Origin: Massilia sp. H-1
Lineage (GTDB): Bacteria; Pseudomonadota; Gammaproteobacteria; Burkholderiales; Burkholderiaceae_D
Assembly: GCA_024703915.1 (NCBI GenBank)
Contig: CP087969.1
Span: 186,001-250,000, forward strand
Direction: 5' to 3'
Length of the DNA: 64,000 nucleotides
Every line of letters starts with the position of its first letter. The stretch's first letter is position 1. Under the pieces are notes generated by a model. It saw nothing but the letters and a program-made list of their open reading frames with translations. It had not been told where the DNA came from and did not search any database. A program made the position numbers and the translations under genes. Below, one piece after another: positions 20,862 to 31,600 of this stretch.

Positions 20862-20889
20862 GAAAACAGGCCAATTGCTTGGCCTGTTT
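20862..20889 (-). terminator. Intrinsic terminator after mshA
   Basis: An 11-bp perfect stem AAACAGGCCAA/TTGGCCTGTTT with loop TTGC (20864-20889), followed on the minus strand by TTTTCTTTTG. It lies 22 bp past the mshA stop. A partial terminator here would set high major-pilin and lower minor-pilin transcript levels; that ratio effect is inference. Confidence 0.85.
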
Positions 20890-20911
20890 GCGTACCGGAA
20901 AAACCGACCGT

Positions 20912-21514
20912 TTAATTGCAGTTGGTGATGTTCAGGTCGCTGGTGTCATAGGTCGGCGCCGTGACGACAGGCTGCACGCCGGCAGGTGGTGACGGTCTGG
21001 CTCGCTTCGACAAAGCTGAAACGGCACAGCGGGTGGCCTAAGCATCGGCCGCCACGGTAAAGGTGCTCACCGACGTTGCTGCGCCGCCCTTGATTGCCGT
21101 GCTCAACACATAATCCGACGCGCCCAGGTTCGCTGCCAGCGCGATGCCGCTGGTGTCTGCCGTCACTGCGCTGTTCGGCGCGTAGCCGTCGCCGCCAACG
21201 TCGGGATAGCCGCCGATGGTCGGGATGGCGGTGCCTTCGGCCGTCACTGCGGTGGCGGTCTGCGCCGCGCCGCCGGTGCCGCAGGCCGCACAGCCGAGCA
21301 CGCCGCCATTGACCAGCCAGGCAGCATGGGCGGTGCCCGAAGCGGCTTTGACCGCACCCAGCGCAGCTTGCATCTTGGCCAGACGGGCCTGGCCGGACAT
21401 GTCGAACATGCGCGGCAGCGCGGTGGCGGCAAGGATGCCCAGGATGACGATGACGACGATCAGTTCAATCAGGGTAAAACCGCGTTGCTTGCCTGCGAAT
21501 TGTGGTGCTTTCAT
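20912..21514 (-). CDS. mshA: MSHA major pilin MshA
   Basis: Structural subunit of the mannose-sensitive haemagglutinin-type pilus. MKAPQFAGKQRGFTLIELIV gives the short leader, the cleavage site G/F and Glu+5. The conserved helix continues VIVILGILAATALPRMFDM, followed by KMQAALGAVKAASGTAHAAW. A CAAC pair (GCAACG) and terminal CN are the likely disulphide. About 200 residues. GCCTAAGC at 21041 makes a false stop; corrected, the protein runs on through GHPLCRFSFVEASQTVTT to DLNITNCN and TAA at 20912. A strong terminator follows. Confidence 0.9.
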
Positions 21515-21569
21515 GTATTTGCTCCTACGAACGTCAAGGTTGATTGGCGAAATGCTTCACTGCTGAGAT

Positions 21570-22078
21570 TTATTCGATGACGCTGTTCAGAACAACGCCA
21601 TCAATTGCCGTGCTTTTGAACGTCTCGGCAGGTTCGGGGCCGTTTGCGTCGTCCAGGCCTCGGATCAATTCGACACGATACGAAAACGTCGTGACATTGC
21701 TTAAGCCTGGGGTGTTGCACCAGTCCGCTTAATATACACGAGGAGAAACTTTTTTCGATTGAAATACCAGTTCCCGGGAGAAATTTTTGCCTTTTGTGGT
21801 GAATAATACTCACCCACGTAATTTGATGGTTTTTGTGCCAACAGGTCCATGGGATTGACCGTTAACAACTTGATCAGGTCGGCACCTTGTCCATTTGCCA
21901 CCAGCTGGCCGCTGCGCAAGGCCAGGCTGCTGCGCAGGATGCCGAGCGTGTTTTCCATGGCCGCCATTTCGGCCTGTTCCTGGTACATCACCAGGCGCGA
22001 CAGCAGCATCCCGGCCAGCACGCCGACGATGGCGATGACCACGGCCAGCTCGAATAGCGAGAAGCCGCGCGCCCTCAT
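21570..22078 (-). CDS. mshB: MSHA pilus minor pilin MshB
   Basis: Prepilin-like: MRARGFSLFELAVVIAIVGV, cleavage between G and F, Glu+5. The next helix EQAEMAAMENTLGILRSSL is followed by NPMDLLAQKPSNYVGEYYSP, typical of MshB. GCTTAAGC at 21703 gives a false stop; with GCCGGC the frame runs TPQAGNVTTFSYRVEL to NSVIE and TAA at 21570, about 170 residues. Its ATG overlaps the mshG TGA. Confidence 0.82.
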
Positions 22079-23309
22079 TTGGACATCGCCGCTTTGCCCA
22101 GATCCCAGATTGGCAGGAAAATGCCGAGTGCCAGAATGGTGACCAGGACCCCGAGAAAGACGATCAGGATCGGCTCGATCTGGGCCGACAGCGTCTTGAG
22201 TTCATAGTCGACCTCGCGTTCGTACATCTGGGCGATTTCATCCATCATTTCGTCGAGCGAGCCGGTCTCCTCGCCCACCGCGATCATTTGCAGCACGATG
22301 GGCGTGAAGACATTGGCCGCGGTTGCCGTGCGCAGGATGGTTTCGCCGCGCTCGACGCCGTCGCGCATCTGCTCGATGCGCGCACCCAGGTAGGCATTGT
22401 CGACCGTCTGCGAGACGGTGGTGAGCGCCTGCACGATCGGCACGCCGCTGCGGCTGGACAGGGCGAAGCTGCGCGCGAAGCGGGCCATCGTGCCCTTCAT
22501 GATGATCTTGCTTAAGCAATCGGCAGCCCCAGCTTGCGCCGGTCCCAGTCGTAGCGCCCTTTCTCGCTGTTGACATACATGCGCCAGGCGAACACGCCCA
22601 GAATCGCCAGCACCAGCATGTAGGGCCAGTAATTGACGGTGAACTGGGACGAATTGATCAGCAGCCGGGTCATGAACGGCAGCTCGGTCTTGAAGCTGGC
22701 GAACACTTTCTGGAATTGCGGAATCACGAACACATTGACCACGATGATCGCGATCGCCATGGCGATGATGACGAAGGTCGGGTAGCGCAGCGCCGACTTG
22801 ATCCGCTGGCGCATTTCGCGGTCGAATTCGAGATGGTCGAACAGGCGCAGGAACACGTCCTCCAGGCGGCCGGTCATCTCGCCCACGCGCACCATGCTGA
22901 GGTAAAAATTGTCGAACACATGGGGATGGCGCCGCATCGAGGACGACAGTTCGCGCCCCGCGTCGAGCGACTCGCGCAAATCGCCAATGATGCGCCCAGA
23001 AGGCCTTGTTGGTGGCCGATTCCTGCAGCCCGGCCAGGCCGCGCATGATCGGCACGCCGGACTTGAGCAGCGTGTACAGCTGGCGGCTGAACATCTGCAC
23101 GTCGAGCGAGGTGACCTTGCGCTCCCACAGCGCGGACCACCAGCCCTCGGTATTGGCGGCGGCCACGGGCTTTTCGATTCCTGGATGTCGACCGGCGTGA
23201 TCCCGGTCGAAAACAGCTGGGACGCGATGGCGCTGGCGTCGACGCCTTCGATCACGCCGGACAGCATCTCGCCGCGCGCGTTGCGTCCCTTGTAGGCGTA
23301 GAACGGCAC
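22075..23309 (-). CDS. mshG: MSHA inner-membrane platform protein MshG (GspF family)
   Basis: Polytopic GspF/PilC-type platform protein, about 411 residues. GTG start at 23309 behind GGAGG located in the mshE 3' end. MPFYAYKGRNARGEMLSGVI is followed by two T2SF domains (FSRQLYTLLKSGVPI; ARSFALSSRSGVPIVQAL), each with GE-type loops (VGEMTGRLEDVF; VGEETGSLDEMM), and transmembrane helices ending LGIFLPIWDLGKAA. Breaks at about 23175, 22990 and 22514; the last is GCTTAAGC, corrected to LPIAGKIIMKG. Confidence 0.93.
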
Positions 23310-23310
23310 C

Positions 23311-25021
23311 TCAGTCCTCCAGCTGGTTACTGATGCGCATCGCCTCGGCGACCGTGCTGCGGCCCTGCACCGCCAGCGCCACCGCGTGCTTGGCGCATGG
23401 TCTCGCCCGCCATCTGGGCCTGGGCCGCGCGCAGGAAGTGGCCCGGGTCCGGATGGTTGGACGCCTCGACCACGTCTTTCGTCATTTCCAGCAGTTCGTA
23501 GACGCCGGTTCGGCCCCGGTAACCCATGCCGTTGCAGTGCGAGCAGCCTTTGCCGTGGAAAAACTGGACGCTGTCGACCGTGTCCTGCAGCTCGGTGCGC
23601 AGGAACTCGCGCTCGGCCGATGAAATGAAATGGCGTGCGGCGCGCTGCAACTCTCGCAAATCTTGCGCACCAGGCGCTGCGCCAGCACCGCCTGCAGCGA
23701 GCTGCCGACCATGTAGCGCGGCACGCCCATGTCCATCAGGCGCAGCGGCGTGCTGGCCGCGTCGTTGGTGTGCAAGGTCGACAGTACCAGGTGACCGGTC
23801 ATGGCGGCGCGCAAGCCGATCTGGGCGGTTTCCTGGTCGCGCATCTCGCCCACCAGCACGATGTCCGGATCCTGGCGCAGGGCCGAGCGCAGCACGCGCG
23901 GAAGGTCAGGTCGATCTTTTCATTGACCTGCACCTGGTTGATGCCGTGCAGCCGGTATTCGACCGGGTCTTCGACCGTGATCAGTTTTTTTTCTGCCGAA
24001 TTGAGTTCGGCCAGGGCGCTGTACAGCGTGGTGGTCTTGCCGCTGCCGGTCGGGCCCGTCACCAGCACCAGGCCGTTGGGGCGCTGCACGATGGCGCGAA
24101 ATTGCTCGACCAGCTTGGGCGGCATGCCGATCGCGTCCAGGCGCAGCGTGGTGCCGCCCTGGTTGAGCAGACGCATGACCACCGATTCGCCGTACTGGGT
24201 CGGCATGGTCGAAATCCGCACGTCCACCCGCTGCTGCTTGACCTTGACCGCGAAGCGGCCGTCCTGGGGCAGGCGCTTTTCGGAGATGTCGAGGTCGGAC
24301 ATCAGTTTCAGGCGCAGCGCCAGCGGCGTTGCCACCTTGATGTCCGCTTCGGTTTGCAGGTGCAGCACGCCGTCGATACGGAAACGGATGTGCAGGCGCG
24401 ACTCCATCGGCTCGATGTGGATGTCCGAGGCGCGCACCTGGGTGGCGTCGTCGAACACCGATTGCAGCAGTTTGACAATGGGCGCCTCTTCCAGGTTCGG
24501 ATTGGCGGCGGCCAGGGCGCCGAAATCGACGAAGGAATCGCCCAGATCGGCCTCGACCTCGCGCGGAAGTCGGTGATGTCGTCGGTGCGGCGGTAGATGC
24601 GGTCGATGGTGGCCAGCACCTCGGTCTCATTGACCACGGCCAGCGAGATGTTGCGTTTGACCTGGCGGCTGATCTCGTCGTAGGCGAACAGATCGGTCGG
24701 ATCGGACAGGCCGATCAGCAAGCCTTCGCGCCGGTCCTCGAGCGCGATGGCGCGAAACCGCCGGGCCTGGGTTTCCGGCAGCATGCGGACCACGTCCGGG
24801 TGGATGTTGTAGAACTTGAGATTGATGTAGGGGATGTCGAGCTGCTTGGCCAGGGCGCCGGAAATCTGCTCTTCGGTGACGTAGCCGCTTTCGACAAACA
24901 CCCGGCCCAGTTTGCGTCCGGTGCGCTTCTGGTCTTGCAGGGCCAGCCCGAGCTGATCTTCGGACAACAGCTTTTGCTGCACCAGGATTTCGCCTAATCG
25001 AACTTTTTCCGGCCTCGCCAT
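23311..25021 (-). CDS. mshE: MSHA pilus assembly ATPase MshE (GspE/PilB family)
   Basis: Hexameric extension ATPase. [20 protein letters not shown] opens the MshEN domain, whose Vibrio counterpart binds c-di-[22 protein letters not shown] and the LGRVFVESG repeat fit that domain. Then Walker [13 protein letters not shown], the Asp box and Walker [16 protein letters not shown], a His box STLHTNDA, and the zinc ribbon with CESC and [19 protein letters not shown]. About 568 residues, ending RISNQLED. Frame breaks near 24565, 23900, 23645 and 23395. GAGG upstream. First gene of the cluster. Confidence 0.95.
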
Positions 25022-25203
25022 CGATCCATCCTCAATAGTTAAATGCTTGCGGGTCATTCTATGTCAGAAATACGCAAATTTTGTCGGAGAGAATGATTTT
25101 GGTCGGCGACATGGTCAAATCGCGACATAAGCATTAGCCAACCGGCAAGGTTGCGATGCGCTAGAATAAATTAAGACCTCGCTACGCAATCAAACAAACC
25201 ACC

Positions 25204-25289
25204 ACATCGCCCTCATGAAGGCGGGGGCCTATAGCACGTTCGCGACTTCGTTGACACGCTATGGATCCCCGCCTTCATGAGGACGACGT
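25204..25289. repeat. Palindromic intergenic repeat, copy 1
   Basis: Arms CATCGCCCTCATGAAGGCGG and its near-complement CCGCCTTCATGAGGACGACG frame a loop containing GTTCGCGACTTCG. The arms share CCTATAGCAC/GCTATGGATCC ends. Same family as the elements at 28435 and 35111 (core CTCRYGAAGGCGGGGGCC). It occupies the 286-bp gap between mshE and the histidine phosphatase gene; otherwise I see only AT-rich upstream sequence of mshE there. Confidence 0.85.
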
Positions 25290-25307
25290 GCTAACTCTAC
25301 TAATGAC

Positions 25308-26033
25308 ATGTCCCTCTCCTCTTCCCCCGCCGCCGAATCTACCTGATGCGCCACGGCAGCGTCGCCTATTTCGATACCGTCAAGCAATCCCGTGCTGCCT
25401 GAAACCGTCTCGCTCACCGAACAAGGCCGCGCGCAAGCGACGGCCGCCGGGCGCGTGTTCGCCGACGCCGGCGTGCGTTTCGACCGCGTGATCGTCTCCG
25501 GCCTGCCCCGCACCGTCCAGACCGCCCAGCACGTACTCGCCCAAACCGGCCAGGACATCACCATCGACGCCTGGCCCGAGCTCGAAGAAATCCGCGGCGG
25601 GCGCCTGTCCCAGATCCCCGACCACGAATTGCGCGACGCCTTCATGGGCGCCTTCGAAGGCGTGGTCGGCGAACACAAACGCTTCCTGGGCGGCGAATCG
25701 GTCGGCGAACTGATGGACCGCATCCACCCGGCCATCGAGCGCCTGCGCGCCGACCCGGACTGGGACACCGTGCTGCTGGTCCTGCACGGCGGCGTCAACT
25801 GCGCGATCCTGTCCTTGGCCCTGACCGGGCAACGGATGTTCCTCGGCGCCCTGGCCCAGACCCCGGCCTGCATCAACGCGCTCGACGTCGGCACCCATCC
25901 GGGCGACTGGGTGGTGCGCTTCATGAACTTCGCCCCGCCCGTCCCGCTGCAGGGCGAATCGCGCACGACCACGATGGAACAGTTATATGTGCAGTACCTC
26001 AAGTCACGCTGGAAGCGGCAGGCAAATAAATAG
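25308..26033 (+). CDS. Histidine phosphatase family protein (phosphoglycerate mutase-like)
   Basis: Branch-1 histidine phosphatase, about 242 residues. The catalytic motif is YLMRHGSVAYFD near residue 14. ALTEQGRAQA-type sequence (SLTEQGRAQATAAG), VSGLPRTVQTA and the second His in LVLHGGVN complete the fold. The start MSLSSSP is joined to RRRIYLMRHG only if the C-run at 25324 is one base longer; a second indel lies near 25388. The substrate cannot be read from sequence. It precedes an APH-like kinase and an acyl-CoA dehydrogenase by 54 bp, suggesting one transcription unit. Confidence 0.85.
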
Positions 26034-26087
26034 TACGGGCGTGCTTTTAATCGGCTAGAATAGGCTGACAACAACGCAGGAGACACG

Positions 26088-27155
26088 ATGTTCGAAGAAA
26101 TGATGGGCACCAAACCGGTGTCCGAACGCCAGAAATTCGACGTCGACGCGCTCGACGCCTACATGCGCCAGCACGTCGCGGGCTACCCCGGCGGACCGCT
26201 GACGGCCGAGCAGTTCAAGGGCGGCCAGTCCAACCCCACGTTCAAGATCACGGTAGGCGGCCAGCACTACGTGCTGCGCACCAAGCCGGGCCCGGCCGCC
26301 AAGCTGCTGCCCTCGGCGCACGCCATCGACCGCGAATTTCGCGTCATGGACGCGCTGCAAAAGCCGGCTTCCCGGCCGCGCGCCAGTACGCGCTGTGCAC
26401 CGACGAATCGGTGATCGGACGCGCTTTCTACATCATGGAATTCGTCGAAGGCCGGGTCTTGTGGGACCAGTCGCTGCCCGGCATGACGCCTACCGAACGG
26501 GCCGCCATCTACGATGAACTGAACCGCGTGATCGCCCTCTTGCATACCACCGACTACGCCGCCATCGGCCTGGGCGACTTCGGCAAGCCGGGGAACTATT
26601 TCGCGCGCCAGATCGAACGCTGGACCAAGCAGTACCAGGCATCGGCCACCGAAACCATCGAGGCCATGGACCAGCTGATCGCCTGGCTGCCGCAGAACAT
26701 CCCAGGCGATGACGACACGTCCATCGTGCACGGCGACTTCCGCCTCGATAACATGATCTTCCATCCGACCGAGCCGCGCATCCTGGCCGTGCTCGACTGG
26801 GAACTGTCGACCCTGGGTCACCCGGCCGCCGATTTCTCTTACCACTGCATGAGCTGGCACATCGCCCCCGGCCAGTTCCGCGGGATCAGCCGGCCTGCCG
26901 CTGGCCGAGATGGGCATCCCGAGCCAGGAAGCCTACATCGCGTCCTACTGCGCGCGCACCGGCAAGACCATCCGCATCGAAGACTTCAATTTCTACCTGG
27001 CCTACAACATGTTCCGTCTGGCCGGGATCATGCAGGGAATCATGAAGCGCTATGTGGACGGCACCGCGTCCAGCGCCCAGGCCCTGCAGAACGGCAAGGC
27101 CGCCCGCCCGATGGCCGAACTCGGCTGGACCTATGCCCAGCGCGAATCTCACTGA
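26088..27155 (+). CDS. APH-family phosphotransferase (acyl-CoA kinase type)
   Basis: Aminoglycoside phosphotransferase-fold kinase of the group found next to, or fused with, acyl-CoA dehydrogenases (the N-terminal half of human ACAD10/11). [12 protein letters not shown] is the nucleotide loop; catalytic loop [13 protein letters not shown]; metal site [20 protein letters not shown]. About 355 residues. Two indels, at 26355 (A-run before [11 protein letters not shown]) and near 26890. In the ACAD10/11 family this kinase phosphorylates the 4-hydroxyl of hydroxyacyl-CoA; that substrate here is inference. Confidence 0.87.
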
Positions 27156-27168
27156 TGAAGGACAAGCA

Positions 27169-28432
27169 ATGAACTTCGATTATTCCGACCGCTGCAAGGA
27201 ACTGCAGGGACGCCTGCTCGCCTTTATGGACGAGCACATCTATCCGAACGAACAAGCCTTCAAGCAGGAAGTCGACGCGAACGGCGTGAACAAGGGCGAC
27301 CGCTGGATCCCCACCGAGCTGATCGAACGCCTGAAACCGCTGGCGCGCGAACAGGGCCTGTGGAATCTGTTCCTGCCGAAGTCGGCCCGGGCGCCGGAAG
27401 GCTTGTCCAACCTCGATTACGCGCCGCTGTGCGAGATCATGGGCCGCGTCGGCTGGGCGCCCGAAGTATTCAACTGCGCCGCGCCCGACACCGGCAACAT
27501 GGAAACCATCGAACGCTACGGCACCGAGGAGCACAAGCGCCAGTGGCTGGAACCCTTGCTGCGCGGCGAGATCCGCTCGGCCTTCGCCATGACCGAGCTA
27601 GGCCGTGGCCTCGTCCGACGCGACCAATATCGAAACGCGCATCGAACGCGACGGCGACGAGTACGTCATCAACGGGCGCAAGTGGTGGATCTCGGGCGCG
27701 GGCGATCCGCGCTGCAAGGTCTACATCGTGATGGGCAAGACCGACTTCAATGCCGCGCGCCATGTGCAGCAGTCGATGATCCTGGTCCCGGCCGACACCC
27801 CGGGCCTGACCGTCCTGCGTCCGCTGCCGGTATTCGGCTACGACGACGCGCCGCACGGCCACTGCGAAATGGTGTTCGAGAACGTGCGCGTGCCCGCCTC
27901 GAACTTGCTGCTGGGTGAAGGACGCGGTTTCGAGATCGCCCAGGGCCGCCTCGGACCGGGCCGGATTCACCATTGCATGCGCGCCATCGGCGTGGCCGAG
28001 CGGGCCCTGGAACTGATGTGCCAGCGCCTGGGCAGCCGGGTCGCCTTCGGCAAGAAGATTTCGGACCAGGGCGTGTGGCGCGAACGCATCGCCGAGTCGC
28101 GCATTCAGATCGACACGGCGCGTTTGCTCACGCTCAAGACGGCATCCATGATGGATACGGTCGGCAACAAGCATGCTCAGGCGGAAATTGCCATGATCAA
28201 GGTGCTGGCGCCGAACGTGGCCCAGCAGGTACTCGACTGGGCCATCCAGGCGCACGGCGCGGCTTGGCGTCTCGGACGAATTCCCGCTCGCCTACCAGTG
28301 GGCTTAAGCAACCGCACGCTGCGCCTGGCCGACGGCCCGGACGAAGTGCACCGCAACGCCATCGCCAAACTGGAACTGGCCAAGCACATCAAGGTAAGCG
28401 GAAGTCTGGAATTGCCCGTAACGCGCAGTTAA
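27169..28432 (+). CDS. Acyl-CoA dehydrogenase (ACAD11-like)
   Basis: FAD-dependent acyl-CoA dehydrogenase, about 420 residues. [20 protein letters not shown] begins it; [15 protein letters not shown] (flavin/substrate loop, after restoring GCCGGC at 27600), [25 protein letters not shown], and the C-terminal [21 protein letters not shown] are typical of the ACAD10/11 clade. A second corrupted site at 28306 and an indel near 28262 break the frame. 13 bp after the kinase gene, so the two are almost certainly cotranscribed and work on the same CoA ester. Confidence 0.92.
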
Positions 28433-28434
28433 AC

Positions 28435-28534
28435 CTCGTCGCCCTCGCGAAGGCGGGGGCCATACCGCGTATCCGGATTCGGAAACGTGCTATGGGGGGC
28501 TCGCATGCGAGCCCGCCTTCACGAGGACGATGTG
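28435..28534. repeat. Palindromic intergenic repeat, copy 2
   Basis: CGTCGCCCTCGCGAAGGCGG on the left and GCCCGCCTTCACGAGGACGA on the right, with a loop holding TATCCGGATTCGG. The loop motif recurs in copy 3 as TATCCGAATTCGG. Starts 2 bp after the acyl-CoA dehydrogenase stop, where it may act as terminator. Confidence 0.85.
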
Positions 28535-28641
28535 CTTGTGGCGCAAGCGACGTGTTTTTTGTTCAATGTACCACTTCGTCTTGTCTGCACGTAAAGTACT
28601 TTCAAGAAAGCCATTGCTCGGCTACCATCAGGCATACAGCG

Positions 28642-28681
28642 GCCTCCCCGGGTCGCCTGGCTCGTGGCGGAGGCTTTTTCG
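28642..28681 (+). promoter_or_regulatory. Hairpin sequestering the RBS of the hybrid kinase gene
   Basis: GCCTCC (28642-28647) pairs with GGAGGC (28669-28674), followed by TTTTTC. The GGAGG is also the ribosome binding site for the GTG at 28682. The structure could therefore hide the RBS or act as an attenuator. The 21-nt loop and 6-bp stem make it modest. Confidence 0.35.
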
Positions 28682-31600
28682 GTGCAGTTTTTTTCACGTC
28701 AAACACTACCTTCGATCCGTTCAAAAACGGCCATGCTGGTGCTGGCTTGCCTGCTGCCGACCATGATCGGGTTCGGCGCCCTCTCTTACGATTCCTACAA
28801 CCGCGAACGCGCCAAACTGTTGCTCGATGCCGACCGCATGGGCAAGTCGCTGCTGGCCTCGGTCGAGCGCGACCTGGAAACGGCCGAAACAGCCGCGCGC
28901 GCTGGCCAGTTCGCCCAGCCTGGCCAGCGGCGACCTGGCTGCCTTCCATGCCCAGGCGAGCAGCATCCTGCGCCCGGAACTGTCGGCCGTCGCCTTTGTC
29001 TTGAGCGACCGCGACGGCAAGCCCCTGCTCAATACCCGTCGCGCCTACGGCAGCGCTGGCGCCCAATGCCAACGCCGACGCCATTCGCCGGGCCTTTACC
29101 AGCGGCGAGGCCCAGACTTCAAACCTGTCGCGCAGCGCGCCCGACCAGCCTTACCTGGCCTCGGTCGACGTCCCGGTCTGGCGCCGCGGCGAAGTCGCCT
29201 ACGTGCTGTCGGCCCAGTTGTCGCCCGACCGCATGACGCCGCTGATCAAGGACCTGAATCTGCCCCAGGGCTGGCACGCGGGCGTGCTGGACGGCCAGTA
29301 CCGGATCGTCACCCGCACCCGCGATCCGGAACGCTGGGTCGGCTCCAAGACCAATCCCGGTCTGATCGCGGCGCTCGACAAGACATCGCACGGCGTGCTC
29401 GACCTGGTCACGCGCGAGGGGCTGGACGTGCTGATCGTCTACCAGCGTTCATGCGGCGCGCGGCTGGGTCGTCAATATCGGTGTGCCGCGCGAGGTGGCC
29501 AATGCTTAGGCTTGTGCGCTTCGATGTCGAACCTGTTCCTGAGCGTGGCCTAGCCTGATGGCGGTCGGTTTCGTGTACGCCTGGGTGATCGGCGGGCGCA
29601 TCCGGCGTTCGGTGCGCGCCCTGCGCGAACCGGCCCAGGCGCTCGGACGCGGCGAGCCGGTGGTCCTGCCGCCGCTGCGCCTGCGCGAAGCGGCCGAAGT
29701 GGGCGCCGCCCTGAAACAGGTCGAGGCCCAGCTCCAGGCGCACCGCACCGGCCTCGAAGACCGGGTGCGCGAACGCACCACCGAACTGCAGAACGCCTAC
29801 GCCTTGCTGGAAAACGTGTACGCCACCGCGCCCATGCTACCTGGCCCTGCTCGACACCGACCTGCGGATCGTGATGATCAACGACTACCTGGCGCGCATC
29901 AACGCCAAGTCCCCGGCCGAGCATATCGGATTCACGCTGCCGGAATTGCTCGGCCCGATCGGCGCCGAATACGAACGCGCTTACCGCCAGGTGCGCGATA
30001 CCGGTCTGCCCCTGATCAACGTCGAAGGACATGGCGACGTGCCCTACGATCCGGGCGTGGTGCACCACTGGCTGTGCAGCTACCACCCGGTCTACAACCG
30101 CGAACACCAGCTGGTGGGCGTGAGCGGCCTGGTGCTCGACGTGAGCGAATCGAAGCGCCTGGCCGACCAGCTGCGCAATATCAGCGAGCAGTTCCACGTG
30201 CTGTACGAAATGTCGGGCGACGCCCACATGCTGGTCTCGCCCGACGAAGGTTTCGTCAGCGGCAACCGGGCCGCGGCCGCGCTGTACGGCTGCGCCAGCG
30301 TCGACCAGTTCAAACACCTGTCGCTCTACCACCACCTCGCCCGAATTCCAGCCCGACGGGCGCCGCTCGTCGGAAAAAGCCGAGCAGTTCATGCGCTATG
30401 CGCTCGAACGGGGCAGCCACCAGTTCGAATGGCTGCACAAGCGGGTCGACGGCAGCTTGTTCCATGCCGACGTCATGCTCACCAGCCTGAACGCCAGCGG
30501 CAAGGCGGTGCTGCAGGCCACCGTGCGCGACATCAGCGAACGGATCGCGGCCGAAGCGCGCATGCAGTCGCTCAATGAGCAGCTGGTGCACGCGGTCCAG
30601 CGGGCCGAGACGGCCAACCGCGCCAAGAGCGAATTCCTGGCCAATATGAGCCACGAGATCCGCACCCCGATGAACGCGATCATGGGCCTGGCGCGCTTGC
30701 TGGAAGAGTCGCCCCTGGCGCGGCGCGAGCGCAGCTATGTGGCCAAGATCAAGATGTCGACCCGCTCGCTGCTGGGCATCCTGAACGACGTGCTCGACTT
30801 CTCCAAGATCGAAGCGGGCCAGATGCGGCTCGAATACACTTCGTTCCGGATCGACCAGGTCCTCGACAGCATTTCGGTGCTGCTCGCGCCCAACGCCGCC
30901 GCGCAAGGGCTGGAGCTGGTCTACGACGTCGCGCCCGACATCCCGGTCCAACTGGTGGGCGACCCGATGCGGCTCGAACAGGTGCTGCTCAATTTGGTCA
31001 GCAACGCCATCAAGTTCACCAAGCGGGGCGAAGTGGTGGTCTCGGTGCGCCGCAGCGGCCAGCAGGACGAGCAAAGCATGACGCTGACCTTCGCCGTGCG
31101 CGACACGGGGATCGGGATCGACCCCGCGCAGCATGCGAACATGTTCGACGCATTCTCGCAAGCGGACAGTTCGACCAGCCGCAAATATGGCGGCACCGGC
31201 CTCGGGCTGACCATCTGCAAGCGCCTGGTGGGGCTGATGGGCGGCGCCATCTCCGTCACCAGCACGCTGGGCGAAGGCGCCACCTTCGTATTCGATGCCT
31301 AAGCTTCGGCATCCATCCGGGCGCCGCCGCCACGGCGCTGCTTCTACCCCCTGCCGGGACTGGAACGGCGCTCGCTGCTGGTGGTGGACGACAATGCCAC
31401 CGTGCGCGCCAGCGTGAGCGCCCAATGCACCTCCTTCGGCTGGCGTGTCGACAGCGCGGCCAGCGGCGCCGCGGCGCTCGAACTGCTGCGCGCGGCCAAG
31501 GGGCCGGACAAGCGCTACGACTTCATGCTGCTGGACGCGGCCATGCCGGAACTGGACGGCGTGTCGGTGCTCACCTATGCCCACGCCGACCGCCGCATCG

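Noticed and set aside
28560..28640. c-di-GMP-I riboswitch
   Set aside because: Only a partial similarity to one arm; I could not draw both paired stems. Kept only as a suggestion to scan.
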